From: Dongia sedimenti
Lineage (GTDB): Bacteria > Pseudomonadota > Alphaproteobacteria > Dongiales > Dongiaceae
Reading direction: 5' to 3'
Assembly: GCA_030715195.1 (NCBI GenBank)
Contig: JAUYVI010000006.1
Span: forward strand, 62,001 to 126,000
Length of the DNA: 64,000 nucleotides
Position numbers and translations under genes: made by a program. Below, one piece after another: positions 35,525 through 44,500 of this stretch (position 1 is the first letter of the stretch; every line of letters begins with the position of its first letter). Below the pieces are notes generated by a model that saw nothing but the letters and a program-made list of their open reading frames with translations, was not told the DNA's origin and ran no database searches.

Positions 35525-36375
35525 TGCAGGCGATAGCTGCGGATCGCGGTATCGCGATAGAGCTTGCGCTTTTCTTCCGCGCTGGCGCCCTCGACCACCC
35601 AGTCCACCACCTCGACCCATTGCGGATAGGTGCCGGCCAGCTCCAGCACATGCCAGTCGCCGCCGAACATGCAGCGCTCGAAGCCGAAGCTGTCGATCGC
35701 GTGGGCGATGTAGGGCTTCAGCTGTTCCCGGGTCCAGTTCTGGTGATCCGCTTCGGTCGAGACGCCGGAGATCTTGCAGGTGACGTTGGGCAGCGATGCC
35801 AGTTCCTTCATATGCTGGCGCCAGGGATCGGAGGTGCCGGCCTTGATCGCGGGCTTGGCGATATGGTCCAGCACGAAACGCACTTCCGGGCATTGCCGCA
35901 CCATCTTGATCGCGTTCGGCAGGTGGTGGTGGAAGATGCAGATGTCGAAGACCAGATCGTATTTCGGCAGCAGCTTCAGACCCTCGATGAATTTCGGCTG
36001 GATGCAGAAATCCGGATCGGCCTGGTTCTGGATCAGCCGCCGGATGCCGCGCGCCGCCTTGAGCCTGGCGATCTTCTCGAGATCGCCGGCGACCGCCTTG
36101 CCCTGTTCCAGCGGCAAAGCCGCGACCATGCCGGCGAGCTTCGGCTCCGATTGCGCCAGTCCGTCGATCCATTCGGCTTCGGCGACGTGCTGCGGCAAAT
36201 CGACATCGACCTCGACGAAGACGAATTTCTCGATCCTGACCGGCGCCGCCGCCTTGAAGAAATCGGCGGGCAGGACGGTGCGGTTCAAGGACGGCGCGCC
36301 CGCCGTCCAGCCATAGCCGAGGTTCTTGACATCGGTCAGATGGACATGGGCATCGACAATCGGAAAATCAGGCAT
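35521..36375 (-). CDS. Amidohydrolase-2 family lactonase
   Basis: A 284-residue TIM-barrel metal hydrolase. The N-terminal HxH is in IVDAHVHLTD, and FVLDHIAKPAIK and CMFGGDWHVLEL supply the later His and Asp. Close relatives hydrolyse sugar lactones (L-rhamnono- or L-fuconolactone, 4-sulfomuconolactone). It is first in an operon with an FMN hydroxy-acid dehydrogenase and an RraA-like aldolase, which suggests a sugar-acid or aromatic-derived lactone pathway. Confidence 0.9.
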   Translation of the reverse strand: MPDFPIVDAHVHLTDVKNLGYGWTAGAPSLNRTVLPADFFKAAAPVRIEKFVFVEVDVDLPQHVAEAEWIDGLAQSEPKLAGMVAALPLEQGKAVAGDLEKIARLKAARGIRRLIQNQADPDFCIQPKFIEGLKLLPKYDLVFDICIFHHHLPNAIKMVRQCPEVRFVLDHIAKPAIKAGTSDPWRQHMKELASLPNVTCKISGVSTEADHQNWTREQLKPYIAHAIDSFGFERCMFGGDWHVLELAGTYPQWVEVVDWVVEGASAEEKRKLYRDTAIRSYRLQ

Positions 36376-36419
36376 CGCGCTCCCCTAAGCCGGTCTTGGC
36401 GTTCTTTTGGGGGCTGAGC

Positions 36420-37979
36420 CTATTTCCGCGACCCATCCGTAACAAGAGGGGTCAGCCGATCCAGCGGCAGCCAGAGCCGGATGGCGAGGCCCGATGAACT
36501 CCATTCCCGGGTCATGCGGCCGTGGAACTGGCCGGACACCACCCGATCGGCGAGATAGGTACCGAAGCCGCGGGTGCCCGGTGCGCCCTCGAGCGGCGGC
36601 CCGCCGGTTTCCCGCCAGGCGAAGGCCAGTTCGCCCTCGACGATGACGCTGTCGATCCGCACGCTGCCGCCGGCCCGCGACAACGCCCCGTGCTTCGCGG
36701 CATTGGTGGCGAACTCATGCAGCAGCAGCGCGAGGCCCGAGAGCGCATCCGGTCCGAGCGGCAGGTCGGAACCGGCCCAGGTGAAGGGTGGAGGCGCATC
36801 GACCGGCGCATAGGGCGCGAAGATTGCGGTCAGCAGCGCGCGCAGCGTGGTCTCGCGCTCGCCCGGCTGGCTCTGGACTTCCGACCTGGGCTGGGTCAGC
36901 GCATGGGCGCGGGTCAGCGCCTGGAGCCGGTCATGCACCGCCTCCGCCATCTCGCCCGGCGTGTCGGCGCTACGCGCGCTCATGTCGATGACGCTGCTCG
37001 CGACCGCGAACAGGTTGCGCAGCCGATGGCTGGTCTCGCCGAGCAGCAGGGCCTGATGCGCCTCGAGCCGCTTCCGATCGGTGATCTCGATGCCGATCCC
37101 GACCCTTGTCCCGTCGGTTAGCCGGTAGTTGGCCCAACTGGTCTCGATCGGCCGGCCGGCGCGGGTCTGCATGGTGATATCCATCCAGTCCGGACCGCAG
37201 GCCTCGATGAAGGCCGCGACCTTCGCACGGTATTCCGGATCGGGAAAAGAATGCTGCATCAGCGATTCCGTCGTCACCGGTTCCGCGGTCCAGCCCAGCA
37301 GCTGGTTGAATTGCCGGTTGAGGTGGAGGAGCCCGGTTTCCGGGTTGTAGAGGCTGATCATGACCGGCGCGCTGTCGATGATGGTGCGCAGGAGCTCGCG
37401 CTCGGATTTCAGCGCGCGCTCGGCGGCGGCGCGCGCCTCCTCGGATTGCAGCCGCTCGATCCGGAAGCCGAGCTGGCGGGCGATGGTCACGGCGAGCTCG
37501 ATCTCCGCACCGTCGAACCGGTGCGGCGTCGCGTAATAAGTCATGAACTTGCCGATGACGGCACCGTCCACCGTCAAGGGAATGAAGGCCAGCGCCTCGA
37601 TATGCTCGCGGCGGAGCACGGCTTTGAGCTCCGTCGGCAGTTGGGCGGTGTCGGCCTCCTCGATCAGGACCGGCTCCGCATTGCGGTCGCCGGGCCGCCA
37701 GGGCGAATGCCCCGCCACGGCGTCGCGATAGTCCTGCGACAGCCCACGCCAGGCGACGAAGCCCATCTTGCCGGTCTGGTCGAACAGCAGGATCGAGGCG
37801 CGGCTGCAACCCAGCGCCCGGATGATCGCGTCCAGGGCCGCGCTGTAGACCTCATGCCGGGTGGTCGCGCGGAACAGGCGGTCGGTGAACTCGTAGAGCG
37901 CCGCCTGCTCGGCGATGCGCCGGGTGAGTTCCTCGGCCGCGGAGGTGCCGGTTGATTGCTGGACGGAATCGGCCATCAC
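36420..37979 (-). CDS. GAF-PAS HWE-family histidine kinase
   Basis: A 519-residue soluble kinase. A GAF domain (about 35-190) begins DRLFRATTRHEVYSAALDAII. A PAS domain follows (LRTIIDSAPVMISLYNPETG, about 205-310). The HWE kinase core has the phosphorylated His in LGETSHRLRNLFAVASSVID, then HEFATNAAKHGALS and the WRETGGPP that names the family. No response regulator is adjacent, so its partner is elsewhere. HWE kinases often act in general stress or light responses. Confidence 0.92.
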   Translation of the reverse strand: MMADSVQQSTGTSAAEELTRRIAEQAALYEFTDRLFRATTRHEVYSAALDAIIRALGCSRASILLFDQTGKMGFVAWRGLSQDYRDAVAGHSPWRPGDRNAEPVLIEEADTAQLPTELKAVLRREHIEALAFIPLTVDGAVIGKFMTYYATPHRFDGAEIELAVTIARQLGFRIERLQSEEARAAAERALKSERELLRTIIDSAPVMISLYNPETGLLHLNRQFNQLLGWTAEPVTTESLMQHSFPDPEYRAKVAAFIEACGPDWMDITMQTRAGRPIETSWANYRLTDGTRVGIGIEITDRKRLEAHQALLLGETSHRLRNLFAVASSVIDMSARSADTPGEMAEAVHDRLQALTRAHALTQPRSEVQSQPGERETTLRALLTAIFAPYAPVDAPPPFTWAGSDLPLGPDALSGLALLLHEFATNAAKHGALSRAGGSVRIDSVIVEGELAFAWRETGGPPLEGAPGTRGFGTYLADRVVSGQFHGRMTREWSSSGLAIRLWLPLDRLTPLVTDGSRK

Positions 37980-38100
37980 GGTTCATTGCGGCTGTGCCCA
38001 TTCGGCACAAGCCGGCAAAGATAGAGCCTAATCGGCCGCCTGACCAGAAAGAGAAAACGGCCGTGTGCGCACCGGCACGGCCGGCCCTACCCAAGTCGGG

Positions 38101-38427
38101 TCAGTGGTGCCCGTGATGGCCGCGGCCGCCGCCGCCAAAGCCGAAAACGAAATTGGCGCTGATTCCGGGCGTCCAATAGGCCGGCTGCGGGTAATAGACC
38201 GGCGGCGGGGGTGGCGGATAGTAATAGACCGGCGCGGGCGGATAGTAATAGGCCGGGGCCGGATAGTAATAAACCGGCGGCGTGACATAGACGGGTTGAG
38301 GCGCCACATAGGCGGGCTGAGGCCCATAATAAACCGAGCCCGACACGGCCTGGGCCTCGGCGCTGGCCGAAAGTGCGCCGAGCAGCGCCAGAGTGGTCGA
38401 GGCGAGGGCGAATCGATTTTTCATCAT
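38101..38427 (-). CDS. Secreted Tyr/Pro-rich repeat protein with His-rich tail
   Basis: A 108-residue protein. The signal peptide (MMKNRFALASTTLALLGALS, cleaved near AEAQA) is followed by ~55 residues of imperfect repeats such as YYYPAPAYYYPP and YYYPPPPPPVYYP, then NFVFGFGGGGRGHHGHH. Similar Tyr/Pro-rich short proteins occur in alphaproteobacteria but have no known function; they resemble structural or surface-coating proteins. Two adjacent ATGs (38427 and 38424) can start it. It lies 84 bp from the enolase-superfamily gene upstream. Confidence 0.72.
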   Translation of the reverse strand: MMKNRFALASTTLALLGALSASAEAQAVSGSVYYGPQPAYVAPQPVYVTPPVYYYPAPAYYYPPAPVYYYPPPPPPVYYPQPAYWTPGISANFVFGFGGGGRGHHGHH

Positions 38428-38510
38428 GCTCTTTCCCAAAGCCCGATTCTGCCCTTTGGCGCCGCGCGCCGCAGCCCCGAAAACCCCGCTTCGCGGAAAT
38501 GTGTTCGCCG

Positions 38511-39614
38511 TCAGGAAAGCTCGCTCTTCTGATAGCTCGCCTTGGCGAGCCAGTCCGGGTTGATCTCGACGCCCCAGCCGGGTGCCTCCGGGATCTGCAC
38601 CTTGCCGTCCTTGGCGACCAAGGCCGGGGTGAACAACCCGTCCTGCCAGGGGTAGTAATCCTCGCCCTCGATCGAGAACTCGACATAGGGTCCGGCATTC
38701 TCGATCGCACCCATCAGATGCAGGGTGAAGACCGTGACCATGGACAGGTTCGCGGAATGCGGCGTCACCGGGATGCCGGCGCGCTTGGCCATCTCGACCA
38801 CCTTGAGCGTGCGGTTGATACCGCCGATGTAGCAGACGTCCGGCTGCACCACATCGACCGCCCGCATGTCGATCGCGAAGCGCCAGAGCGCCAGGTCGCA
38901 ATCCTGCTCGCCGCCGGTCACGTCGAGGTCGAGCGCCTCCTTCACCTCCTTGGTCCAGTGGTATTCCCAATAAGGGCAGGGCTCCTCGAAATGCACCACG
39001 CCGTGGTCCTGCAGCATCTTGCCGACCGCGATCGCCTTCTTCGGGGTATAGCCGCTGTTGCCGTCCACCAGCAGGGTCGCCTTGTCGCCGAGCGCCTTGC
39101 GGACCTGGGGCACGATCGCGTCGGTGCGGCCGGGCCACTCGTCTTCGTCATGGCCGCATTCCTTGCCGACCCGGAACTTGAAGGCGGTATAGCCGAACTC
39201 GCCCTGCAACCGCTTCAGCCGCTCGGCCTCGGCTTCCGGGGTGATCTCGCCGCGCTTCATGCTGGAGGCATAGACCGGGAAGGGCCGCGGCTTGCCGCCC
39301 AGGAGCTCGCAGACGCTCTTCTTTTCCAGCTTGCCCTTGAGGTCCCAGAGCGCCGTGTCGAGGCCGGTGAGCGCGCGCATCAGGTACGAACCGGGGAATT
39401 TGTGCTCGCGCTCCGGGATCAGCGTCACCAGGGATTCGATGTCCAGTGCATCCTGGCCCAGGGCATAGCGTGCAACCTGGCGATGGAAGATCTGGCAGGT
39501 GATATCGGAATTGTAGCTGGAGACCTGGCCCCAGCCTTCATGCCCGTCATCGGTCGTGACCTTCACGAAGCCGACCGATTGATTGGTGAAGGTCTCCAGT
39601 CTTTTGATTTTCAT
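38511..39614 (-). CDS. Enolase-superfamily sugar-acid dehydratase
   Basis: A 367-residue mandelate racemase/muconate lactonizing-type enzyme. The N-terminal capping domain is followed by the barrel, with Lys146-x-Arg148 (FKFRVG), metal ligands Asp184, Glu210 or 211 and Glu236, and His286 (VTPHSAN). The His with a Lys-x-Arg motif fits acid-sugar dehydratases that act on 2-hydroxy acids such as fuconate, rhamnonate or galactarate. With the lactonase operon nearby it could dehydrate the acid the lactonase releases, though it is a separate transcript. The substrate is not deducible. Confidence 0.88.
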   Translation of the reverse strand: MKIKRLETFTNQSVGFVKVTTDDGHEGWGQVSSYNSDITCQIFHRQVARYALGQDALDIESLVTLIPEREHKFPGSYLMRALTGLDTALWDLKGKLEKKSVCELLGGKPRPFPVYASSMKRGEITPEAEAERLKRLQGEFGYTAFKFRVGKECGHDEDEWPGRTDAIVPQVRKALGDKATLLVDGNSGYTPKKAIAVGKMLQDHGVVHFEEPCPYWEYHWTKEVKEALDLDVTGGEQDCDLALWRFAIDMRAVDVVQPDVCYIGGINRTLKVVEMAKRAGIPVTPHSANLSMVTVFTLHLMGAIENAGPYVEFSIEGEDYYPWQDGLFTPALVAKDGKVQIPEAPGWGVEINPDWLAKASYQKSELS

Positions 39615-39710
39615 ATTTCCCCGTCCGCAATTCGCTTGTAATCGCGCCGCCGGTCTAGCAGCAATTGACCCGCTCCTTCAATCTCAGGGGTCTTCAATCG
39701 CGGGGGAGTC

Positions 39711-41351
39711 TTGGACCAATTCGACTACATCATCGTCGGCGCCGGTTCGGCGGGCTGCGTGCTGGCGAACCGCCTGAGTGCCGAGGGGAGCGCCGGCGGC
39801 AAGCACAAGGTCCTGCTGCTGGAAGCGGGACCCTGGGACCATCGGTTCTGGATCCAGGTGCCGATCGGCTATGGCAAGACCTTCTATGACGGCCGCTTCA
39901 ATTGGAAATACCAGACCGAGTCCGATCCGGGCCTCGGCGACCGGACGAGCTATTGGCCGCGCGGGAAAGTGATCGGCGGATCGAGCTCGATCAACGCCAT
40001 GGTCTATGTCCGCGGCCAGGCGGAGGATTTCGACGATTGGGAGAAGGCCGGCAATCCCGGTTGGGGCTGGCGCGACGTGCTGCCGGCCTATCGCCGCATG
40101 GAGGATCACGCACTCGGCGAAAGCCCGTATCACGGCACCGGCGGGCCGTTGCATGTCACCGAGATCTCGAAAACCGCGCATCCGCTGACCGCCGAGTTCA
40201 TCAAGGCCGGGCAGGAGGCGGGCCTGGCCTTCAATCCCGACCTCAACGGCGCGACGCAGGAGGGTGTCGGCTATTACCAGATCACCACCCGCAGCGGCTT
40301 CCGGCTCTCTTCCGCGCGCGCCTATCTCTGGCCGGCCTTGTGGCGGCGAAATCTGGTGGTGCGGACCAATGCGCTCGCAACGCAGATCCGGTTCGAAGGC
40401 AAGCGCGCGGTCGGCGTCGCGTATCGCTACGGCAACCGGGTGATCGAGGTGCGCGCGCGGCGCGAGGTCATCCTCTCCGGGGGCGCCATCAACTCGCCGC
40501 AACTGCTGCAGCTCTCCGGTGTCGGCCCGGCCGCTTTGCTGCGGAGCCACGGCATCGCCGTCGTGCAGGACAGCCCCATGGTCGGGCGCAATCTGCAGGA
40601 CCATCTCTGCTACGACCATGTCTATCGGGCGCGCCGGCCGAGCCTCAACAACGATCTCTATCCCTGGTGGGGCAAGCTGCGCGCCGCCTTGCGCTATGTG
40701 CTGACCCGCGGCGGGCCGCTTTCGCTCAGCGTCAACCAGGGCGGCGGCTTCTTCCGCACCCGGCCCGACCTCGCACGACCGGATATGCAGCTCTATTTCT
40801 CGCCGCTGACCTACGAGCGCACGCCGCCGGGAATCCGGCCGCTGATGCATCCGGATCCGTTTCCGGGCTTCACCACCAGCGCCTCGCCCTGCCGGCCGAC
40901 CAGCCGCGGGGTGCTGGAAATCCGCTCCGCCGATCCGGCCGCGCCGCCGCGCATCGAGCCGAACTACCTCACCACCGAGCAGGATATCGCCGACCTGCTG
41001 GCCGGCGCCCGGTTCCTGCGCCGCCTCGCCGCCACGCCGGCCCTGCGCGATCTCATCGACACCGAACTCAAGCCGGGCCTCGGCGCCCATACCGACGCCG
41101 AGTTCATCGCCGACATCCGCGCCCGCAGCTACTCGGTGTTCCATCCCTGCGGCAGCTGCGGGATGGGGCCGGATCCGGCCCGCGCTGTGGTCGATCCCCG
41201 GCTCAAGGTGCACGGGCTCGAAGCCCTGCGGGTGATCGATGCCGCGATCTTCCCTTCGGTCACCTCGGGCAACATCAACGCCCCGTCGATCATGGTCGGC
41301 GAGCGGGGTGCGGATCTGGTGTTGGAAGACGCACAGCGATCCGTCGCATGA
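39711..41351 (+). CDS. GMC-family FAD oxidoreductase (choline dehydrogenase-like)
   Basis: A 546-residue flavoenzyme. The FAD-binding fold YIIVGAGSAGCVLANRLSAEG starts at residue 6; GKVIGGSSSINAMVYVRG is the first GMC signature and GGAINSPQLLQLSGVGPAALL the second. The C-terminal HPCGSCGMGPDPARAVVDPR and VTSGNINAPSIMVGE hold the catalytic region. Members oxidise choline, alcohols or sugars. Translation starts at TTG 39711. It is preceded by GGGGGAGT, a good ribosome binding site. Confidence 0.93.
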   Translation: MDQFDYIIVGAGSAGCVLANRLSAEGSAGGKHKVLLLEAGPWDHRFWIQVPIGYGKTFYDGRFNWKYQTESDPGLGDRTSYWPRGKVIGGSSSINAMVYVRGQAEDFDDWEKAGNPGWGWRDVLPAYRRMEDHALGESPYHGTGGPLHVTEISKTAHPLTAEFIKAGQEAGLAFNPDLNGATQEGVGYYQITTRSGFRLSSARAYLWPALWRRNLVVRTNALATQIRFEGKRAVGVAYRYGNRVIEVRARREVILSGGAINSPQLLQLSGVGPAALLRSHGIAVVQDSPMVGRNLQDHLCYDHVYRARRPSLNNDLYPWWGKLRAALRYVLTRGGPLSLSVNQGGGFFRTRPDLARPDMQLYFSPLTYERTPPGIRPLMHPDPFPGFTTSASPCRPTSRGVLEIRSADPAAPPRIEPNYLTTEQDIADLLAGARFLRRLAATPALRDLIDTELKPGLGAHTDAEFIADIRARSYSVFHPCGSCGMGPDPARAVVDPRLKVHGLEALRVIDAAIFPSVTSGNINAPSIMVGERGADLVLEDAQRSVA

Positions 41352-41547
41352 GACAGGAATTTTATCTCATAAAATAGTCGATGCCGAGATGAAAATCGCA
41401 CACATTCGTGATGTTTTTCGGCAATAATCTGAAAATTTGAGCGAAATATTCCTGGCCTAGCGCTCGTTTCCCAGGCGGACGGCAACGGGCCCGGGGGGGC
41501 ATCCGGCCGTCCCAGGGGCGCCGCAGGGGGCGCCACACGAGGCGGCC
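41352..41547 (+). other. AT-rich upstream region of the RTX protein gene
   Basis: 196 bp, clearly more AT-rich than anything nearby between about 41355 and 41455. It contains the perfect inverted repeat ATTTTAT-CTC-ATAAAAT (41359-41375) and scattered A/T tracts. No exact sigma-70 promoter is seen. It resembles a regulatory region bound by nucleoid proteins or a repressor. Confidence 0.4.
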
Positions 41548-44500
41548 ATGGCCAACGACACCAGCACCCCGAGCGGTTCGCTCGAGCGCGACTCCATTTC
41601 CAATTCCGACACCTTCTTCGATGCCGACGCACAGGACAGCGTGTTCGACGCGGTTCAACTTGCTCAGGCGGACGGCACCGCCCTCCCGGCAGCGGCAGCG
41701 CCCGGCGCGCCGCAACAGGTGGCGATCCCCGCGGGTGCCACGGTGGTTCGCGTGGCCGTGCAGCCGGGCGAGATTCTGCTGCTGGGCGCGCCGTTCACGG
41801 CCGACGTGGCGCTGATCGGCCGGGTGGGCGACGGCAATCTCGCGATCAAGGTCGGCGACGTGACCGTGATCCTGCAGGGCTATGTCGATGCCAACCAGCA
41901 GGCGCCGGTCACTGTCGAGACGGCCGACGGCCAGCCGATCGACGTCGCGACCATGCTCGCCTCGACCGATCCCGCCTTGGACATCCAGACCGCGGCCGGT
42001 CCGGGCGACGCGGCCGGTGCGCAGGGCGCCGATAACAGCGGCGCCATCTTCGCGGCTTTCGGCAACGGCGCCGGCCTCGGTGGCCTCAACGCGGTCGGAT
42101 CGCAGGATGCGACCGAGCTCAGCTACGGCCTGATCGACAACAGCATCCGCCAGGAGCTGGCGGATGCACCGCTGGGCGCGGCCGGCACCTTCGGCTTCTC
42201 GGTCGGCCCGCTCTCCGGCGGCCATTCCGAGCGCTTCTTCCGCGATCCGGCGCAGACCGCATATCTCGGCGATTTCGCCACCTTCATGACCGAGTACCAG
42301 GACGCGGTCGAGAACCCCGACAATCCGCTGTTCCCCGGCTGGGCCGATTTCCAGGGCACCGGCGCCACCGGCGGCGACTTCCAGGAATATCTCGACCAGA
42401 CCCGGCGCACGGTCGACGTCGATGCCAGCTTCACCGGCGCGACTGGCGACCTGGTGCTGAATGGCATCACGCCGGGCCTGAGCTCGAACGGCAGCCCGCT
42501 CTACGTCACCACCGCCGACCAGGGCCACACGCTGTTCGTGCGCCGGGATTCCGACGGCGCCCTGGTGGCGGTCATCCATGTCGAAGGGCCGAGCCCCGAC
42601 GGCGGCTTCACCATCGACACCTTCATGATCAACCGGCTGGATCATCCGGCTGCCGGCACCGGCGGCGCCGGTCGCGACGCGATGATCATCGGGGTCGACT
42701 TCACCGTTTATGACGGGCCAGCGCCGCTGCAGGAAGGCGAGGGCAACGACGTCACCCCGCCGCCCTCGCTGGACGGCAGCTTCGAGGTCACCTTCGAAGA
42801 CGACGTGCCGCTGTTCGAGGACGTGACCTATCGCAATCTGGATGGCGCGGCGGGTGGCGGCGATGGGCTGCCGCCGGCGACCGACAGCACCAGCACCGGC
42901 TTGATCGACGAAGATTGGCTGAAGGGCGGCGCCAACGACCGGGGCGCCGACGGGCAGGGCAATGCCGGCGACAATGGCGATACCGCGGGCGGCGCTTCGG
43001 TGACCGGCCGGATCGACATCGATTTCGGCGCCGACGGCCCGTCGCAATCGGACAATCCGGGCTACGAGGCCCCTGGCAAGCACGCCTTCGCGCTCGACAC
43101 CGGCGCCTATGCCGCGGGCGAGGACTTCCCCTATGGCGACGGCACGCTGCGCGCCGGCGGCCAGATCCTGGTGGTGCTCTCGGTCGGCCCGGACCACCTC
43201 ACCGTCGGTATCCCGGCGCCCGAGCCCGAGGACGACGTCGAGGCCCTGATCGGCGACGACACGGTGATCTTCACCCTGGTGCTGAACCAGGATACCGGCG
43301 CCTTCACCTTCACGCTTTACGCCCCGCTGGATCATCCGAGCGATCTCATCTTCGCCGAGGCCGACCCGGCGCCGCTCGATGGCGCGGAGAACGACATTCC
43401 GCTCGACTTCGGCGTCACCGTCCTGGACGACGACGGCGACTACGTCCCGGCCGAGATCCACATCCGGGTCAACGACGACGTGCCGATCGCCCGCGACGAC
43501 AGCGATTCCCTCGCCGCCGGCACCTATGGTCCGGAGACCGGCAATGTGCTGAACGGCACGGGCACCGATTCGCCCGGCACCGGCTCGGACATCGGCGGCG
43601 CGGACACCGCCGCGGTCACCGGCGTCGCGGCCGGCGATCTTGCGGGCGACCAGAGCGGCAATGTCGGCATCGCGATCGACGGCGCCTACGGCAAGCTCAC
43701 GCTCGGTTCCGACGGCGCCTACAGCTACACCCGCAATGCCGGCACCAAGGGCGGGGTCGATGACGTCTTCACCTACACGCTCACCGACAAGGACGGCGAC
43801 ACCAGCAGCGCCACCCTCACCATCCATATCGGCGATGCCGGCGTCACCATCGACACGCCGGTCGCGGGAAGCGCCGGCACCGAGGTCCATGAGCAGGGCC
43901 TGGCCGAGCGCAGCGGCGAACCCGCCGGCTCCGGCGAGATCGCCGATGGCGACGGCAGCGACGACGACGACACCTCCGAGGCGACAGGCGGCACCGTCAC
44001 CATCACCGCGCCGGACGGGATCGACAGCCTGCAGGTCGATGGTCGCCCGGCGCTGACCGCGGCCGCCCTGGCCGCCCTCGGCGCCACGCCGGTCACCTAT
44101 GCCGACGCGACCGGCGAACTGACGCTGACCGGCTTCGACTTCGGCACTGGCAAGCTCAGCTACACCTACACCCTGCTCGACAACACGTCGGTCGACCCGG
44201 ATTCCGTCAGCTTCGCGCTGAAGGTGACGGATATCGACGGCAGCGAAGGCAACGGCACGCTCACCGTCGCCATCATCGACGACGAGCCGAGCGCCGATCC
44301 CGACAGCGATGCCGTCGATTCCGGCGCCGCCATCATCGGCAATGTCGAAACCAACGACGTGTTCGGCGCCGACGGCAAGTCCGGGTCCGGCGTGGTCGGC
44401 GTCGCCAAGGGCACCGATACCGGCAGCCCGGTCTCCGGCGGCACCGGCCTCGAGATCGCCGGGGACTACGGCAGGCTGACCCTCAACGGCGACGGCTCGT

